Positions 23,579 through 29,709 of a DNA stretch of 29,709 nucleotides are shown one piece after another. The translations under genes and the position numbers were made by a program. Every line of letters begins with the position of its first letter. The stretch's first letter is position 1. The stretch is from Bacillota bacterium (lineage in GTDB: Bacteria > Bacillota > Clostridia > Christensenellales > CAG-138). The stretch lies in assembly GCA_023435025.1 (NCBI GenBank), contig JAEYSE010000110.1, forward strand, positions 1 to 29,709, read 5' to 3'. The notes below the pieces were generated by a model. It did no database searches. It had not been told where the DNA came from and worked only from the letters and a program-made list of their open reading frames with translations.

Positions 23579-23719
23579 TTAGTATGGTTTATCCTCGTCC
23601 GTGACATTTCGTTGACATTGCAGATATTCTGCCCGGCAGAATTCCGCATTCAGCTTTGGATCCGGAGTCAGGGACAACAGAGCAACAAGTATGAAAGGCA
23701 ATAACAAAATCAACAGCAT
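23579..23719 (-). CDS. Small membrane or secreted peptide of 46 residues, unknown function
   Basis: A short frame with an excellent GGAGG site eight bases before its ATG. The first 17 residues are strongly hydrophobic (MLLILLLPFILVALLSL), enough for one membrane segment or an uncleaved signal anchor; the remaining 29 are hydrophilic with two cysteines, Cys28 and Cys35, and an acidic end (TDEDKPY). It lies 36 bases after the ArsP-like permease gene and before the terminator, so it is probably the third gene of the ArsR-controlled unit. I do not recognise a family. It might assist the permease or bind the same metalloid through its cysteines; both are inference. Confidence 0.6.
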   Translation of the reverse strand: MLLILLLPFILVALLSLTPDPKLNAEFCRAEYLQCQRNVTDEDKPY

Positions 23720-23755
23720 GATGATATCCTCCATTCAATCTACAATAAGTTTTGT

Positions 23756-24823
23756 TTACGTGAAAATCAGGTCGTACGCATAACCGAGTAAAATTGCGCC
23801 CATAAGCAAGTACCCCACATAGAGCGCGACCGCTTTTTTCTTTAGAATCGTAGAAATTCCTGCTACTACCCCCGCGCTGGTGCCGGGACCGGTAATCATA
23901 AACGCCAGCATCGCTCCGCCGCTTACCCCGCTTCTCATCAGGGATTGTATCAGCGGTATGGAAGAATTTCCGTTGACATAGAGCGGCAGCCCCACCAACG
24001 CGGCAAGGGGAACGCCAAGCAAGCTGTTTGCGCCGAAAACCGCGGATATCCAGGAAGGCGGGATAAATTTATTTACCACAAACCCAATACCAGCAAACAG
24101 CGCAAACAGGGGAAGGATTTTTAGAATGCCCACTTCGAATACGCTCTGAAACAGTTGATCTATTTTATGCTTCCTCACGTATGCTCCAATCGGCGCAACT
24201 TTAACGGCGGGGTCAAGCGCGATTGTCCCGCTGCTACAGCATAGAGTCACCGCTTTGGCACTTTTATCTTCGCAGTCGCATGTTTCTTGCTGTGAACAGC
24301 AAGCGAGCGGCGCTTCATTTTTTACGCTAGAGCAGCAACTGCCAGTTTCGAGGGCCGCATTATCCACAAAACGCAGTTGACCGTTCAGAAAGTTTGTCTT
24401 CTTCTCAATCCAATGGCTGATATAGCCTGATCCCAGGCCAATTATTATGGACGCGATCGTGAGGGATATGGCAAAGGATGGGCTGATGATACCAGATAAG
24501 AAAACGAATCCCTCAGGGCTTATCAAGGGGGAGGAGGTAAGGAAGGCCATAATAGGACCCCAAGGCAGCGCGGTAGCCATCATGGACAGCACGACCGCCA
24601 TTGTGCCGCAAGCGCACAGCGGCGTAAATGCGCCAAACGCGACCGTCGCGGGAATGGACGCCGATGAGCGACGCATGAGCCAGCTTTTCATTTTTTCCGG
24701 CTCCAAATAAACTTTGATTGCCGCTGCAACGAAAACGCCGATGATGAGGGCCGGAAGATTGTGAACCAAGGTCCCGAGTACGTAGAGCACTGTATCCTTT
24801 AGGACATTCCAAACGAATTGCAT
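23756..24823 (-). CDS. Permease of the ArsP/UPF0718 (DUF318) family with cysteine-rich loop
   Basis: A 355-residue membrane protein with about eight membrane segments in two halves. FGAFTPLCACGTM (Cys70 and Cys72) is the typical motif of the family, which includes ArsP exporters of trivalent organoarsenicals. The second half contains GLPLYVNGNSSIPLIQ. Between the halves, residues 163-196 form a hydrophilic loop with eight cysteines arranged as CC, CC, CDC and CC, possibly a metalloid-binding site. The ATG follows AAAGGGG. The gene is preceded by an ArsR regulator gene and one of its palindromic operators, supporting metal- or arsenical-induced export. The exact ion or compound is not determined by the sequence. 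Confidence 0.82.
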   Translation of the reverse strand: MQFVWNVLKDTVLYVLGTLVHNLPALIIGVFVAAAIKVYLEPEKMKSWLMRRSSASIPATVAFGAFTPLCACGTMAVVLSMMATALPWGPIMAFLTSSPLISPEGFVFLSGIISPSFAISLTIASIIIGLGSGYISHWIEKKTNFLNGQLRFVDNAALETGSCCSSVKNEAPLACCSQQETCDCEDKSAKAVTLCCSSGTIALDPAVKVAPIGAYVRKHKIDQLFQSVFEVGILKILPLFALFAGIGFVVNKFIPPSWISAVFGANSLLGVPLAALVGLPLYVNGNSSIPLIQSLMRSGVSGGAMLAFMITGPGTSAGVVAGISTILKKKAVALYVGYLLMGAILLGYAYDLIFT

Positions 24824-24844
24824 AAGCGGCAGCCCCTTTATTAC

Positions 24845-24860
24845 ATCGTATTTTTACGAT
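24845..24860. promoter_or_regulatory. ArsR operator palindrome, site 1
   Basis: ATCGTA-TTTT-TACGAT, a perfect six-base inverted repeat, between the arsR and permease genes. It is identical to site 2 upstream of arsR, so the regulator may also act inside the operon. Confidence 0.72.
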
Positions 24861-24877
24861 AAATATATTTAAAAAAT

Positions 24878-25183
24878 TTAGCCAATGAGTTCTTCTTGAA
24901 ACGAACGAGCAAACTCGGCCAACAAGGGCCTGTTGAGAAAGAAACAAGTCCACTGGCTGCGCTTTTCGCGTATGATAATCCCCGCCTGTTCCAGTACTGC
25001 AAGATGCTGCGAAACGGTAGACTGCGCCAAACCAGTTGTAGAGACAACATCCGCTACGCTGATGCCGTTCTCAAAGTATTGTATTTTATCGCAGCATGTT
25101 CCAATCGCCTTATCTTTAAGCGCCTTGACGATTTGGAACCTTGTTTCATTTCCCAGGGCATTGCAAATCTTCGGAATATCCAT
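24878..25183 (-). CDS. ArsR/SmtB family metal-responsive repressor
   Basis: A 101-residue winged-helix repressor. The recognition region is STTGLAQSTVSQHLAVLEQAG at about 48-68, followed by the beta wing with REKRSQWTCFFL. Cysteines are at 7, 30, 31 and 80; the vicinal pair Cys30-Cys31 (GTCCDK) is a good candidate sensor of arsenite, organoarsenic or a soft metal, although it is not placed like the classic CVC motif of ArsR. ArsR proteins leave DNA when the metal binds. Three copies of a palindrome flank the gene and the promoter overlaps two of them, so it represses itself and the permease. The ATG has AAGG nine bases upstream. Confidence 0.88.
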   Translation of the reverse strand: MDIPKICNALGNETRFQIVKALKDKAIGTCCDKIQYFENGISVADVVSTTGLAQSTVSQHLAVLEQAGIIIREKRSQWTCFFLNRPLLAEFARSFQEELIG

Positions 25184-25198
25184 AACTGGCTGCCTTCA

Positions 25199-25214
25199 AT
25201 CGTATTTTTACGAT
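25199..25214. promoter_or_regulatory. ArsR operator palindrome, site 2
   Basis: ATCGTA-TTTT-TACGAT, identical to site 1. It lies immediately downstream of the -10 box of the arsR promoter, over the expected transcription start. Confidence 0.78.
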
Positions 25215-25217
25215 GTG

Positions 25218-25246
25218 ATTATATCGCGTTTTTACGATGAAGTCAA
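25218..25246 (-). promoter_or_regulatory. Promoter of the arsR-permease-small peptide unit
   Basis: On the minus strand TTGACT (25246-25241) and a perfect TATAAT (25223-25218) are separated by exactly 17 bases. Operator site 3 lies in the spacer and site 2 just after the -10 box. Confidence 0.82.
25223..25238. promoter_or_regulatory. ArsR operator palindrome, site 3 (imperfect)
   Basis: ATCGCG-TTTT-TACGAT differs from the perfect sites in two bases of one arm. It is 24 bp from site 2, between the -35 and -10 boxes. Confidence 0.7.
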
Positions 25247-25267
25247 TGGTTGTTTTGGTAAATTTTA

Positions 25268-25495
25268 AAAACTACACTAATAGCGGATTCAATTAATGAG
25301 ACCAAAATAGGACAATATAAGACCTACCTCTACCCTGAATACGCAATGTATTTGAAATATCCCAATAAGATCGTCGGGACATTCTGCGTGCGTCACGACG
25401 GTTACCGTATCCGCATCGACGACGTGGAGCACTTTATCGCGGGCTACTATCATTATCTGGAGAATTACGACAAGCTGGTGGCTTACCGGCAGTAA
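25268..25495 (+). pseudogene. Gene remnant: start-less open frame of unknown family
   Basis: An open frame of about 70 codons ending at TAA 25493-25495. Its last part has the composition of a real protein (KYPNKIVGTFCVRHDGY, then DDVEHFIAGYYHYLE), but there is no start codon with a ribosome site and it begins within the arsR control region. A terminator follows at 25543. It is most likely the 3' end of a gene whose front was lost. I do not recognise the family. Confidence 0.4.
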
Positions 25496-25542
25496 ATCGG
25501 CTCTCAGGAAGGAATCCATTTAGATGAAGTGTTATGCTGAAG

Positions 25543-25575
25543 CCCCGCTCAAACCAGAGCGGGGTTGGCTGTTTT
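25543..25575 (+). terminator. Rho-independent terminator after the gene remnant
   Basis: An eight-pair GC-rich stem CCCCGCTC/GAGCGGGG with loop AAACCA, followed by TTGGCTGTTTT. It supports a formerly transcribed plus-strand gene ending at 25495. Confidence 0.72.
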
Positions 25576-25743
25576 ATTAGCCGTAGCCATATGCTATTAT
25601 ATTTTTTTACAATAACGCTCATAAAATGGGGGGAACCAATGGTTCATGTGAAGCGTTAAATAATGCGTCCGGCTTTTTGGCTGGATTGGTGAAGGCTACC
25701 CCAAACGCAATATGCTGTTGCAATTAAAATTGGAGATGAAGAA
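25576..25743. other. Intergenic region before the DUF3298-like lipoprotein gene
   Basis: AT-rich stretch with TATTATATTT near 25593, probably containing the promoter of the lipoprotein gene. A 33-codon frame at 25626-25727 ending in three cysteines has no ribosome site and is not called as a gene. Confidence 0.35.
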
Positions 25744-27204
25744 ATGAAGAAATTATATCTGGGGAGTTTGGCGCTTGCAGCGCTGCTTTTCGTTACGTCT
25801 TGCACGCCGAATATACCCGTACAAGGCGAACTTTTACCAGCAACCGAGCCTTTGCCAACAGCCGAACAGATACAGCCTGTGGCGGCCGAGCAAACTGCTC
25901 CGCCAGAGAATTACTATATTGTAAGTGAATCATACGACCAAAACGGATACCACATTCGTTATCCCCAAATTGCCGGGCTCACTGATTCCGCGCAGCAGGA
26001 TAGGATCAATGAACGCATCAAAGATGGGGCGTTGATGGGGTTGCATTACTATGAATACGTGATGCCAGAGGACGAAGTATCAGTTGAGGTTGACTATCGG
26101 GTGAGCTATTCGGATCTGAACCTCATCAGTATTGTATACTCCGGCGTGGGCAATGTTGTAGGAGCCGCTCACCCCAGCAATTTGTTTTATGCATCGAACC
26201 TTCGAATGAGTACCGGGGAAAGTATTCGGTTGACCGATTTTATTGAGATCAATGAAGACGTTCTTAATAAGCTGGTTAACGGAGCATTCCAACCGGTCAA
26301 CAAGGAACTATCAGCCCTGCATACGGAAGAACTTGGCCTTTTTCCTGCGGAAGAGTGGGGAAAAAGGCTGATGGGCGCAGATCCTGAAGCCGAGATTGGA
26401 TCTGAATACAGTTATTTTACAGAGAAGTCCCTGGGGATAAGTTTAGGGGTAACCCATGTTGGGGGGGACCATGCTGAATATGAGATCCCGTATGAGGACA
26501 TTTGGGATAATATCAAGGCAAAGGATGACCCTGCTTACGCAACGTTGTTGTCTTCTTATAAAACGTCTGTGCCGGCTTCCGCATCCACCCCTATTGCGCC
26601 CCAGCCTGATGGTGCTGAGAATCAAATGCTTTTGATTAACGCGATGACCCTTAAAGAAGGGGCATACTGGGTGGATGTAGCAATTCAGCAGCCCGTTACG
26701 ATCGACCCTGCGAAGTTTGAAGCAATGCGTTTCAACAAGGAGGAGACGATAGAAATCAATGGACAGCTTTATTATTTTGTGGACGAAACGACCTTTCGCA
26801 CGCTCCACCCGGGAATAACAAGAGCGAAAGATGCTGTTGGCGTGCTTTATGCTGTAAATGAGGATAGCGCAAACAGTGATATAGGCCCCGCATTCAGTGT
26901 GGAGCTTATTGGCGGCGTCTACAATGTCTACTATGATACCGTCGGGGGCACGCCGTACAGAAAGATTGGGTCTCAAAGCTATGCCATTGCACCGGATGCT
27001 GTGCTTGAGGTGCTTACGCTGGGCGTGTCAAAAGCGGGCATGAAATATGCAACGGTTACACCGGAGGCGTTCTATGAGCTATTCCAGAACTTAGAGAAAG
27101 AAGATCCATCCGGTTACTACCGTTCCGGCTTTTTCGGAGCTGGATTTTTGTACGAGATAAAGGATGAGAAAATCGTGCGCTTGCACGAGAATTATATGCC
27201 GTGA
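25744..27204 (+). CDS. Lipoprotein with DUF3298/RsiV-like domain, unknown function
   Basis: A 486-residue exported protein. The signal sequence ends in the lipobox FVTSC with the anchored cysteine at about residue 20, followed by a Pro/Glu/Thr/Gln-rich linker to about residue 55. Residues of roughly 60-260 resemble the DUF4163/DUF3298 arrangement found in RsiV-like anti-sigma factors and peptidoglycan deacetylases: YPQIAGLTDSAQQDRINERI, then a DYRVSYSDLNLISIVYSG strand, the AHPSN segment, LTDFIEIN, and a final EIPYEDI. The remaining 220 residues form a second region of unknown type that includes a YFVDETTFRTLHPG segment. No enzyme motif was seen. The ATG follows GGAG. It probably acts at the cell surface, perhaps in binding or sensing; a hairpin follows the gene. 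Confidence 0.7.
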   Translation: MKKLYLGSLALAALLFVTSCTPNIPVQGELLPATEPLPTAEQIQPVAAEQTAPPENYYIVSESYDQNGYHIRYPQIAGLTDSAQQDRINERIKDGALMGLHYYEYVMPEDEVSVEVDYRVSYSDLNLISIVYSGVGNVVGAAHPSNLFYASNLRMSTGESIRLTDFIEINEDVLNKLVNGAFQPVNKELSALHTEELGLFPAEEWGKRLMGADPEAEIGSEYSYFTEKSLGISLGVTHVGGDHAEYEIPYEDIWDNIKAKDDPAYATLLSSYKTSVPASASTPIAPQPDGAENQMLLINAMTLKEGAYWVDVAIQQPVTIDPAKFEAMRFNKEETIEINGQLYYFVDETTFRTLHPGITRAKDAVGVLYAVNEDSANSDIGPAFSVELIGGVYNVYYDTVGGTPYRKIGSQSYAIAPDAVLEVLTLGVSKAGMKYATVTPEAFYELFQNLEKEDPSGYYRSGFFGAGFLYEIKDEKIVRLHENYMP

Positions 27205-27230
27205 TTGTGCCGTTCAACCGGTATTACTAA

Positions 27231-27266
27231 CAGAGGGAGCTTTCCTTTTGGGGAAAGCTCCCTCTG
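27231..27266 (+). terminator. Strong hairpin after the lipoprotein gene
   Basis: A perfect 15-pair stem, CAGAGGGAGCTTTCC with GGAAAGCTCCCTCTG, and a six-base loop, starting 26 bases after the stop codon. There is no T run, so it may be a processed 3' end or a weak terminator. Confidence 0.6.
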
Positions 27267-27318
27267 CTATGAATCGTATTGCCAAGGGCGGCAGAACGGT
27301 TTAGTATAAAACCAATAG

Positions 27319-27337
27319 GCGCTTTCTTAGCGCTTTT
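27319..27337 (+). promoter_or_regulatory. Small hairpin next to the csoR-like ribosome site
   Basis: GCGCT-TTCTT-AGCGC followed by TTTT lies just upstream of the AGGAGG of the CsoR-like gene. The five-pair stem is short; it could be a weak attenuator or an operator half-site pair. It does not match the GC-rich consensus I know for CsoR operators. Confidence 0.25.
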
Positions 27338-27352
27338 CCCAGGAGGTGCAAT

Positions 27353-27655
27353 ATGAGCGTACACGAACACAACCACGTCCATTCGCCGGACGACTATAAA
27401 CGCATGATTGACAGAATCTCACGCATCATCGGCCACGCGAACTCCATACGGACAATGATGGAGGAACAAAGGGACTGTACGGAAATTCTGATTCAAATCT
27501 CTGCGGTGCAGTCTGCGCTCAATAGCCTGGGTAAGGCAATGCTCAAGGAGCATATCGACCAGTGCGTGGTACATGCGCTTGCCCACGGGGATGAAGCGGA
27601 AAAGAAACGCTCTATGAAAAGCTTGAACGAAGCGATTGATAAATTCGTACGGTAA
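27353..27655 (+). CDS. CsoR/FrmR family metal-sensing repressor
   Basis: A 100-residue all-helical repressor of the CsoR/RcnR/FrmR family. The copper(I) triad typical of CsoR is visible: Cys42 in RDCTEIL, His67 and Cys71 in KEHIDQC. The N-terminus carries a short His-rich tail (HEHNHVH) that could bind additional metal. CsoR proteins are tetramers that release DNA when copper binds and control copper efflux genes. No copper ATPase or chaperone gene is beside it here, so its targets must be elsewhere or it senses something else. An ideal AGGAGG precedes the ATG, and a terminator follows directly, making it a single-gene unit. Confidence 0.88.
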   Translation: MSVHEHNHVHSPDDYKRMIDRISRIIGHANSIRTMMEEQRDCTEILIQISAVQSALNSLGKAMLKEHIDQCVVHALAHGDEAEKKRSMKSLNEAIDKFVR

Positions 27656-27679
27656 AGAGCCCTGTTTTGAGAAGAAGAG

Positions 27680-27708
27680 CCACCGGCAAACGCCGGTGGT
27701 TTTGTTTT
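27680..27708 (+). terminator. Rho-independent terminator of the csoR-like gene
   Basis: An eight-pair stem CCACCGGC/GCCGGTGG with an AAAC loop, followed by TTTTGTTTT. Confidence 0.85.
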
Positions 27709-27860
27709 GAGGCTTCCAGTTTTAGAGGCATAGTAGAAACCGCTGATTTGGCTCTGAGTTCTTCCCTTACATGGAACACAGGATTTTGTAGTGTCGATCA
27801 ACCGCATTTTGCGGGGATGGCTATGCATACCATATAGAAGCAAAAAAGGAGGGAATAGGG

Positions 27861-28436
27861 GTGTGGCGTCTTGAGGAACCTGTAAAGAGCCTCTGCCAAA
27901 TCGCCGCCGGATGTATCCTGTGCGTTGCGCTGCTCGTATCCGGGCGCCCTCTGCTGACGGAAGAGTACCCGCATGTTTCCGTATTTTCGTACGCGGCAGA
28001 GCCCAACCGCTACCAGGTGCGCAACGAACTTTTGCTGCAGGCGCTGGAGCGGTTTGGAGCTACCACGCCGGAGGAAGCAGCGGACATCTGGGCAAACGGC
28101 GTCACCAAGCGAAACGGCGCCGCGCAGTACCTGGCCATGAGCGCATCGCTCAAGAAGAAATACGCCGCACAGTTGGAGGAAACCGCACCGATGTGGGTGA
28201 CAGGCGTATCCAGCCCCTGGGTCAGTTCGTATTGGACGGTGCTGGTGCAGGAGCCGCAGGCGGGCCAGCAGATCCGCCATATGATGTTTATGACGGGAAG
28301 CTCAACAGGACGCGGGCCTACGTACAACGTGGAACTTACACTGAAAAAATTCGGAAATTACTGGCGCATTACGGACGTGAGAATGGACGAAGGGTTTTAC
28401 CCATACACCGGCTTCAAAAAAGGCCAGCCGGATTGA
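27861..28436 (+). CDS. Exported or membrane-anchored protein of unknown function
   Basis: A 191-residue protein with a GTG start behind AAGGAGG. Residues 9-28 (SLCQIAAGCILCVALLVSG) form one membrane segment or signal anchor, after which the protein is hydrophilic and should lie outside the membrane. The region QALERFGATTPEEAADIWANGVTKRNGAAQY followed by a beta-rich end with YNVELTLKKFGNYWRITDVRMDEGF resembles small extracytoplasmic NTF2-like or DUF4829-type domains, but I cannot assign it firmly. The alpha/beta hydrolase gene begins 105 bases downstream on the same strand and may be co-transcribed. No catalytic motif is seen. Confidence 0.62.
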   Translation: MWRLEEPVKSLCQIAAGCILCVALLVSGRPLLTEEYPHVSVFSYAAEPNRYQVRNELLLQALERFGATTPEEAADIWANGVTKRNGAAQYLAMSASLKKKYAAQLEETAPMWVTGVSSPWVSSYWTVLVQEPQAGQQIRHMMFMTGSSTGRGPTYNVELTLKKFGNYWRITDVRMDEGFYPYTGFKKGQPD

Positions 28437-28541
28437 AAGGCAACCGTGTGGCCGGCGGATCCATGAATAAAAAGGCCGGGTGGGATAGCCGGGAACCCCA
28501 CTGAATATATTGTTGGGAAGAAAAACTGGGAGGGCGCGGGC

Positions 28542-29354
28542 GTGGAATACTGGGTAAACGTAGAGCCGGGCGTGGGGATTTATATCAACGATATCAATCC
28601 AACCGGAAAGCATCCCATACTGTTTATGCATGGATGGCCGATCAACAACAAAATATTCGAATACCAGTATAATGAACTCATCAACAACGATATCCGCTGT
28701 ATCGGCATGGACGTAAGGGGCTTTGGACAATCCAGCAAGCCAACCCATGGCTATGAATATAACCGGTCCGCGGATGATATCCGCTCTGTGATCGATGCGC
28801 TGAAACTCAGGGATCTGACATTGCTTGGCCACTCCACCGCGGGTGCCGTAGCCATACGGTATATGGCACGTCATAACGGATATGGAGTAAGGAAGCTTGT
28901 GCTGTGCGCGGCGGCGGCCCCAAGCTTGGTACAGCGGCCCAATTTCCCGTATGGAATAACGGAGCAGGCGGTGCTGGATATTATCCGCAATACGGAGGAA
29001 AATCGCCCGCAAATGATCATCGAATTTAACAAGATGTTCTTCTATAAACCAGTAACAGAGTCATTTAGCCAGTGGGCCTGGGACCTTGGCATGCAGGCGG
29101 CTAGCTGGGCTACGATCGCTGTTTCGTATGCTTGGCTAGCGGAAACGCTCTTTTCTGATCTTGCCAAGGTCGATGTCCCGACGCTTATTTTGCACGGCGT
29201 TCACGATCAGGTCTGCCTGTTTCCTCTGGGCGTGGCGCAGAATGAGGGGATACGCGGTTCCCGCCTGATTCCATTTGAAAACAGCGGCCATGGCCTGTTC
29301 TATGATGAAAAGGAGAAATTCAACACGGAGCTGATGAAGTTTGTGCTCAGCTAA
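28542..29354 (+). CDS. Alpha/beta hydrolase fold protein
   Basis: A 270-residue soluble hydrolase close to the non-haem chloroperoxidase/esterase group. The catalytic triad is visible as Ser98 in LLGHSTAG, Asp222 in LHGVHDQV and His250 in ENSGHGLF; the HGWP oxyanion motif is at 30-33 and DVRGFGQSS at 57-65. The nucleophile elbow is G-H-S-T-A, with alanine where most relatives have glycine. There is no signal peptide, so it is cytoplasmic. The GTG start follows GGGAGGG. Likely activity is on a small ester or lactone; the substrate is unknown. A terminator follows 17 bases after the stop. Confidence 0.84.
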   Translation: MEYWVNVEPGVGIYINDINPTGKHPILFMHGWPINNKIFEYQYNELINNDIRCIGMDVRGFGQSSKPTHGYEYNRSADDIRSVIDALKLRDLTLLGHSTAGAVAIRYMARHNGYGVRKLVLCAAAAPSLVQRPNFPYGITEQAVLDIIRNTEENRPQMIIEFNKMFFYKPVTESFSQWAWDLGMQAASWATIAVSYAWLAETLFSDLAKVDVPTLILHGVHDQVCLFPLGVAQNEGIRGSRLIPFENSGHGLFYDEKEKFNTELMKFVLS

Positions 29355-29370
29355 CTCGTTTTGAAAACCG

Positions 29371-29408
29371 CCCGCTTCCGGTAATCAGGAGGCGGGCCTT
29401 TTCTTTTT
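29371..29408 (+). terminator. Rho-independent terminator of the alpha/beta hydrolase gene
   Basis: The stem CCCGCTTCC/GGAGGCGGG (one G-T pair) with an eight-base loop is followed by TTTTCTTTTT. Confidence 0.82.
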
Positions 29409-29477
29409 CGAAATACGGATGCCGCATGATATTGGATATGGTACAATGGCAAAAACAGTATGCCGGGGGTGGTTCTG

Positions 29478-29709
29478 ATGCGGCCAAATGAAAGCAGGAT
29501 AAAGCTTACCAAAGAGAAAAAAGAGGAAATGATTCAGAGGATACAAAACTATTCTTTGAATGAGCGGGAAGAGGAACTTGGCAACCTCGCCGCCACATTA
29601 TTTTTAAACTTTGTGGTGGAAGAGCTTGCGCCGGAATTTTATAACCAGGGCGTGCAAGACGCGTACCGGTATATGACCGAGCGCTGCGAGGACATGCTCT
29701 CTATTCAGC
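29478..29709 (+). CDS. DUF2164 family protein, N-terminal part
   Basis: The first 77 codons of a gene that continues past the window end. The protein begins MRPNESRIKLTKEKKEEM and continues with a REEELGNLAA segment and LAPEFYNQGVQDAY, the pattern of the small DUF2164 family, whose members are usually 80-90 residues, so nearly the whole protein is visible. It is predicted mainly helical, charged and cytoplasmic. The function of the family is not known. The ATG follows GGGGGTGG. It is separated from the upstream hydrolase gene by a terminator and so is its own unit. Confidence 0.8.
   Translation, partial: MRPNESRIKLTKEKKEEMIQRIQNYSLNEREEELGNLAATLFLNFVVEELAPEFYNQGVQDAYRYMTERCEDMLSIQ

Noticed and set aside
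25626..25727. A 33-residue frame ending in three consecutive cysteines, considered as a peptide precursor
   Set aside because: There is no ribosome site, no modification or transport genes nearby, and it lies in the likely promoter/leader of the lipoprotein gene.
1..29709. CRISPR array, prophage, insertion sequence or integron
   Set aside because: No regularly spaced repeats, transposase, integrase or phage structural genes were found on either strand.

Overview
The window looks like a chromosomal segment of an anaerobic, Gram-positive bacterium of the Bacillota, probably class Clostridia. The evidence is medium-GC coding sequence with strong AGGAGG-type ribosome sites, GTG and TTG starts, lipoproteins with short Clostridia-like signal peptides, ECF-type transporters, an ArsR/ArsP pair, a CsoR repressor and a GH5 cellulase. 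The genus is inference. I saw no rRNA, tRNA, CRISPR array, insertion sequence or prophage.

Layout. (1) 1-3912, plus strand: the 3' end of a GH5 endoglucanase, a 410-base gap, then a zinc alcohol dehydrogenase, a TIM-barrel sugar isomerase/epimerase and an S66 LD-carboxypeptidase, closed by a terminator. (2) 4032-4688, plus: a stand-alone cysteine-rich CCG-domain protein. (3) 4712-10412, minus: one operon with a good promoter (TTGATT-17-TATACT). It encodes two tandem S-adenosylmethionine hydrolases (DUF62), a complete ECF transporter (S, fused double ATPase, T) and an N-formylglutamate amidohydrolase-like enzyme. (4) 10625-21754, minus: an 11-kb operon of eleven genes with almost no gaps. In transcription order these are an alkaline-phosphatase-superfamily phosphodiesterase, a beta-hydroxyacid dehydrogenase, a LarA-family protein, a NitT/TauT-type ABC transporter (lipoprotein, two permeases, two ATPases), a GntR/HutC regulator and two TauE/SafE exporters. 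Its control region has a TTGACA-17-TACTAT promoter, a leader of about 300 nt and two copies of a candidate operator exactly 160 bp apart. (5) 22183-25246, minus: an iron-type alcohol dehydrogenase between two terminators, and an ArsR-ArsP unit with three palindromic operators and a 46-residue membrane peptide at its end. (6) 25248-29709, plus: a gene remnant, a DUF3298-like lipoprotein, a CsoR-like copper-type repressor, an exported protein of unknown function, an alpha/beta hydrolase and the start of a DUF2164 gene.

How they may work together. Region 4 has the logic of a complete import-process-export system for a small anionic hydroxyacid; an organosulfonate is my favoured but unproven guess. 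Its two ATPases carry complementary lesions (signature motif lost in one, H-loop histidine lost in the other), so the predicted dimer has one intact and one degenerate ATP site. Its LarA protein keeps the expected nickel-pincer lysine but appears to lack one of the two catalytic histidines. Region 3 couples duplicated SAM hydrolysis to uptake of an unknown vitamin-like substrate. These two operons are the best candidates here for undescribed biology.
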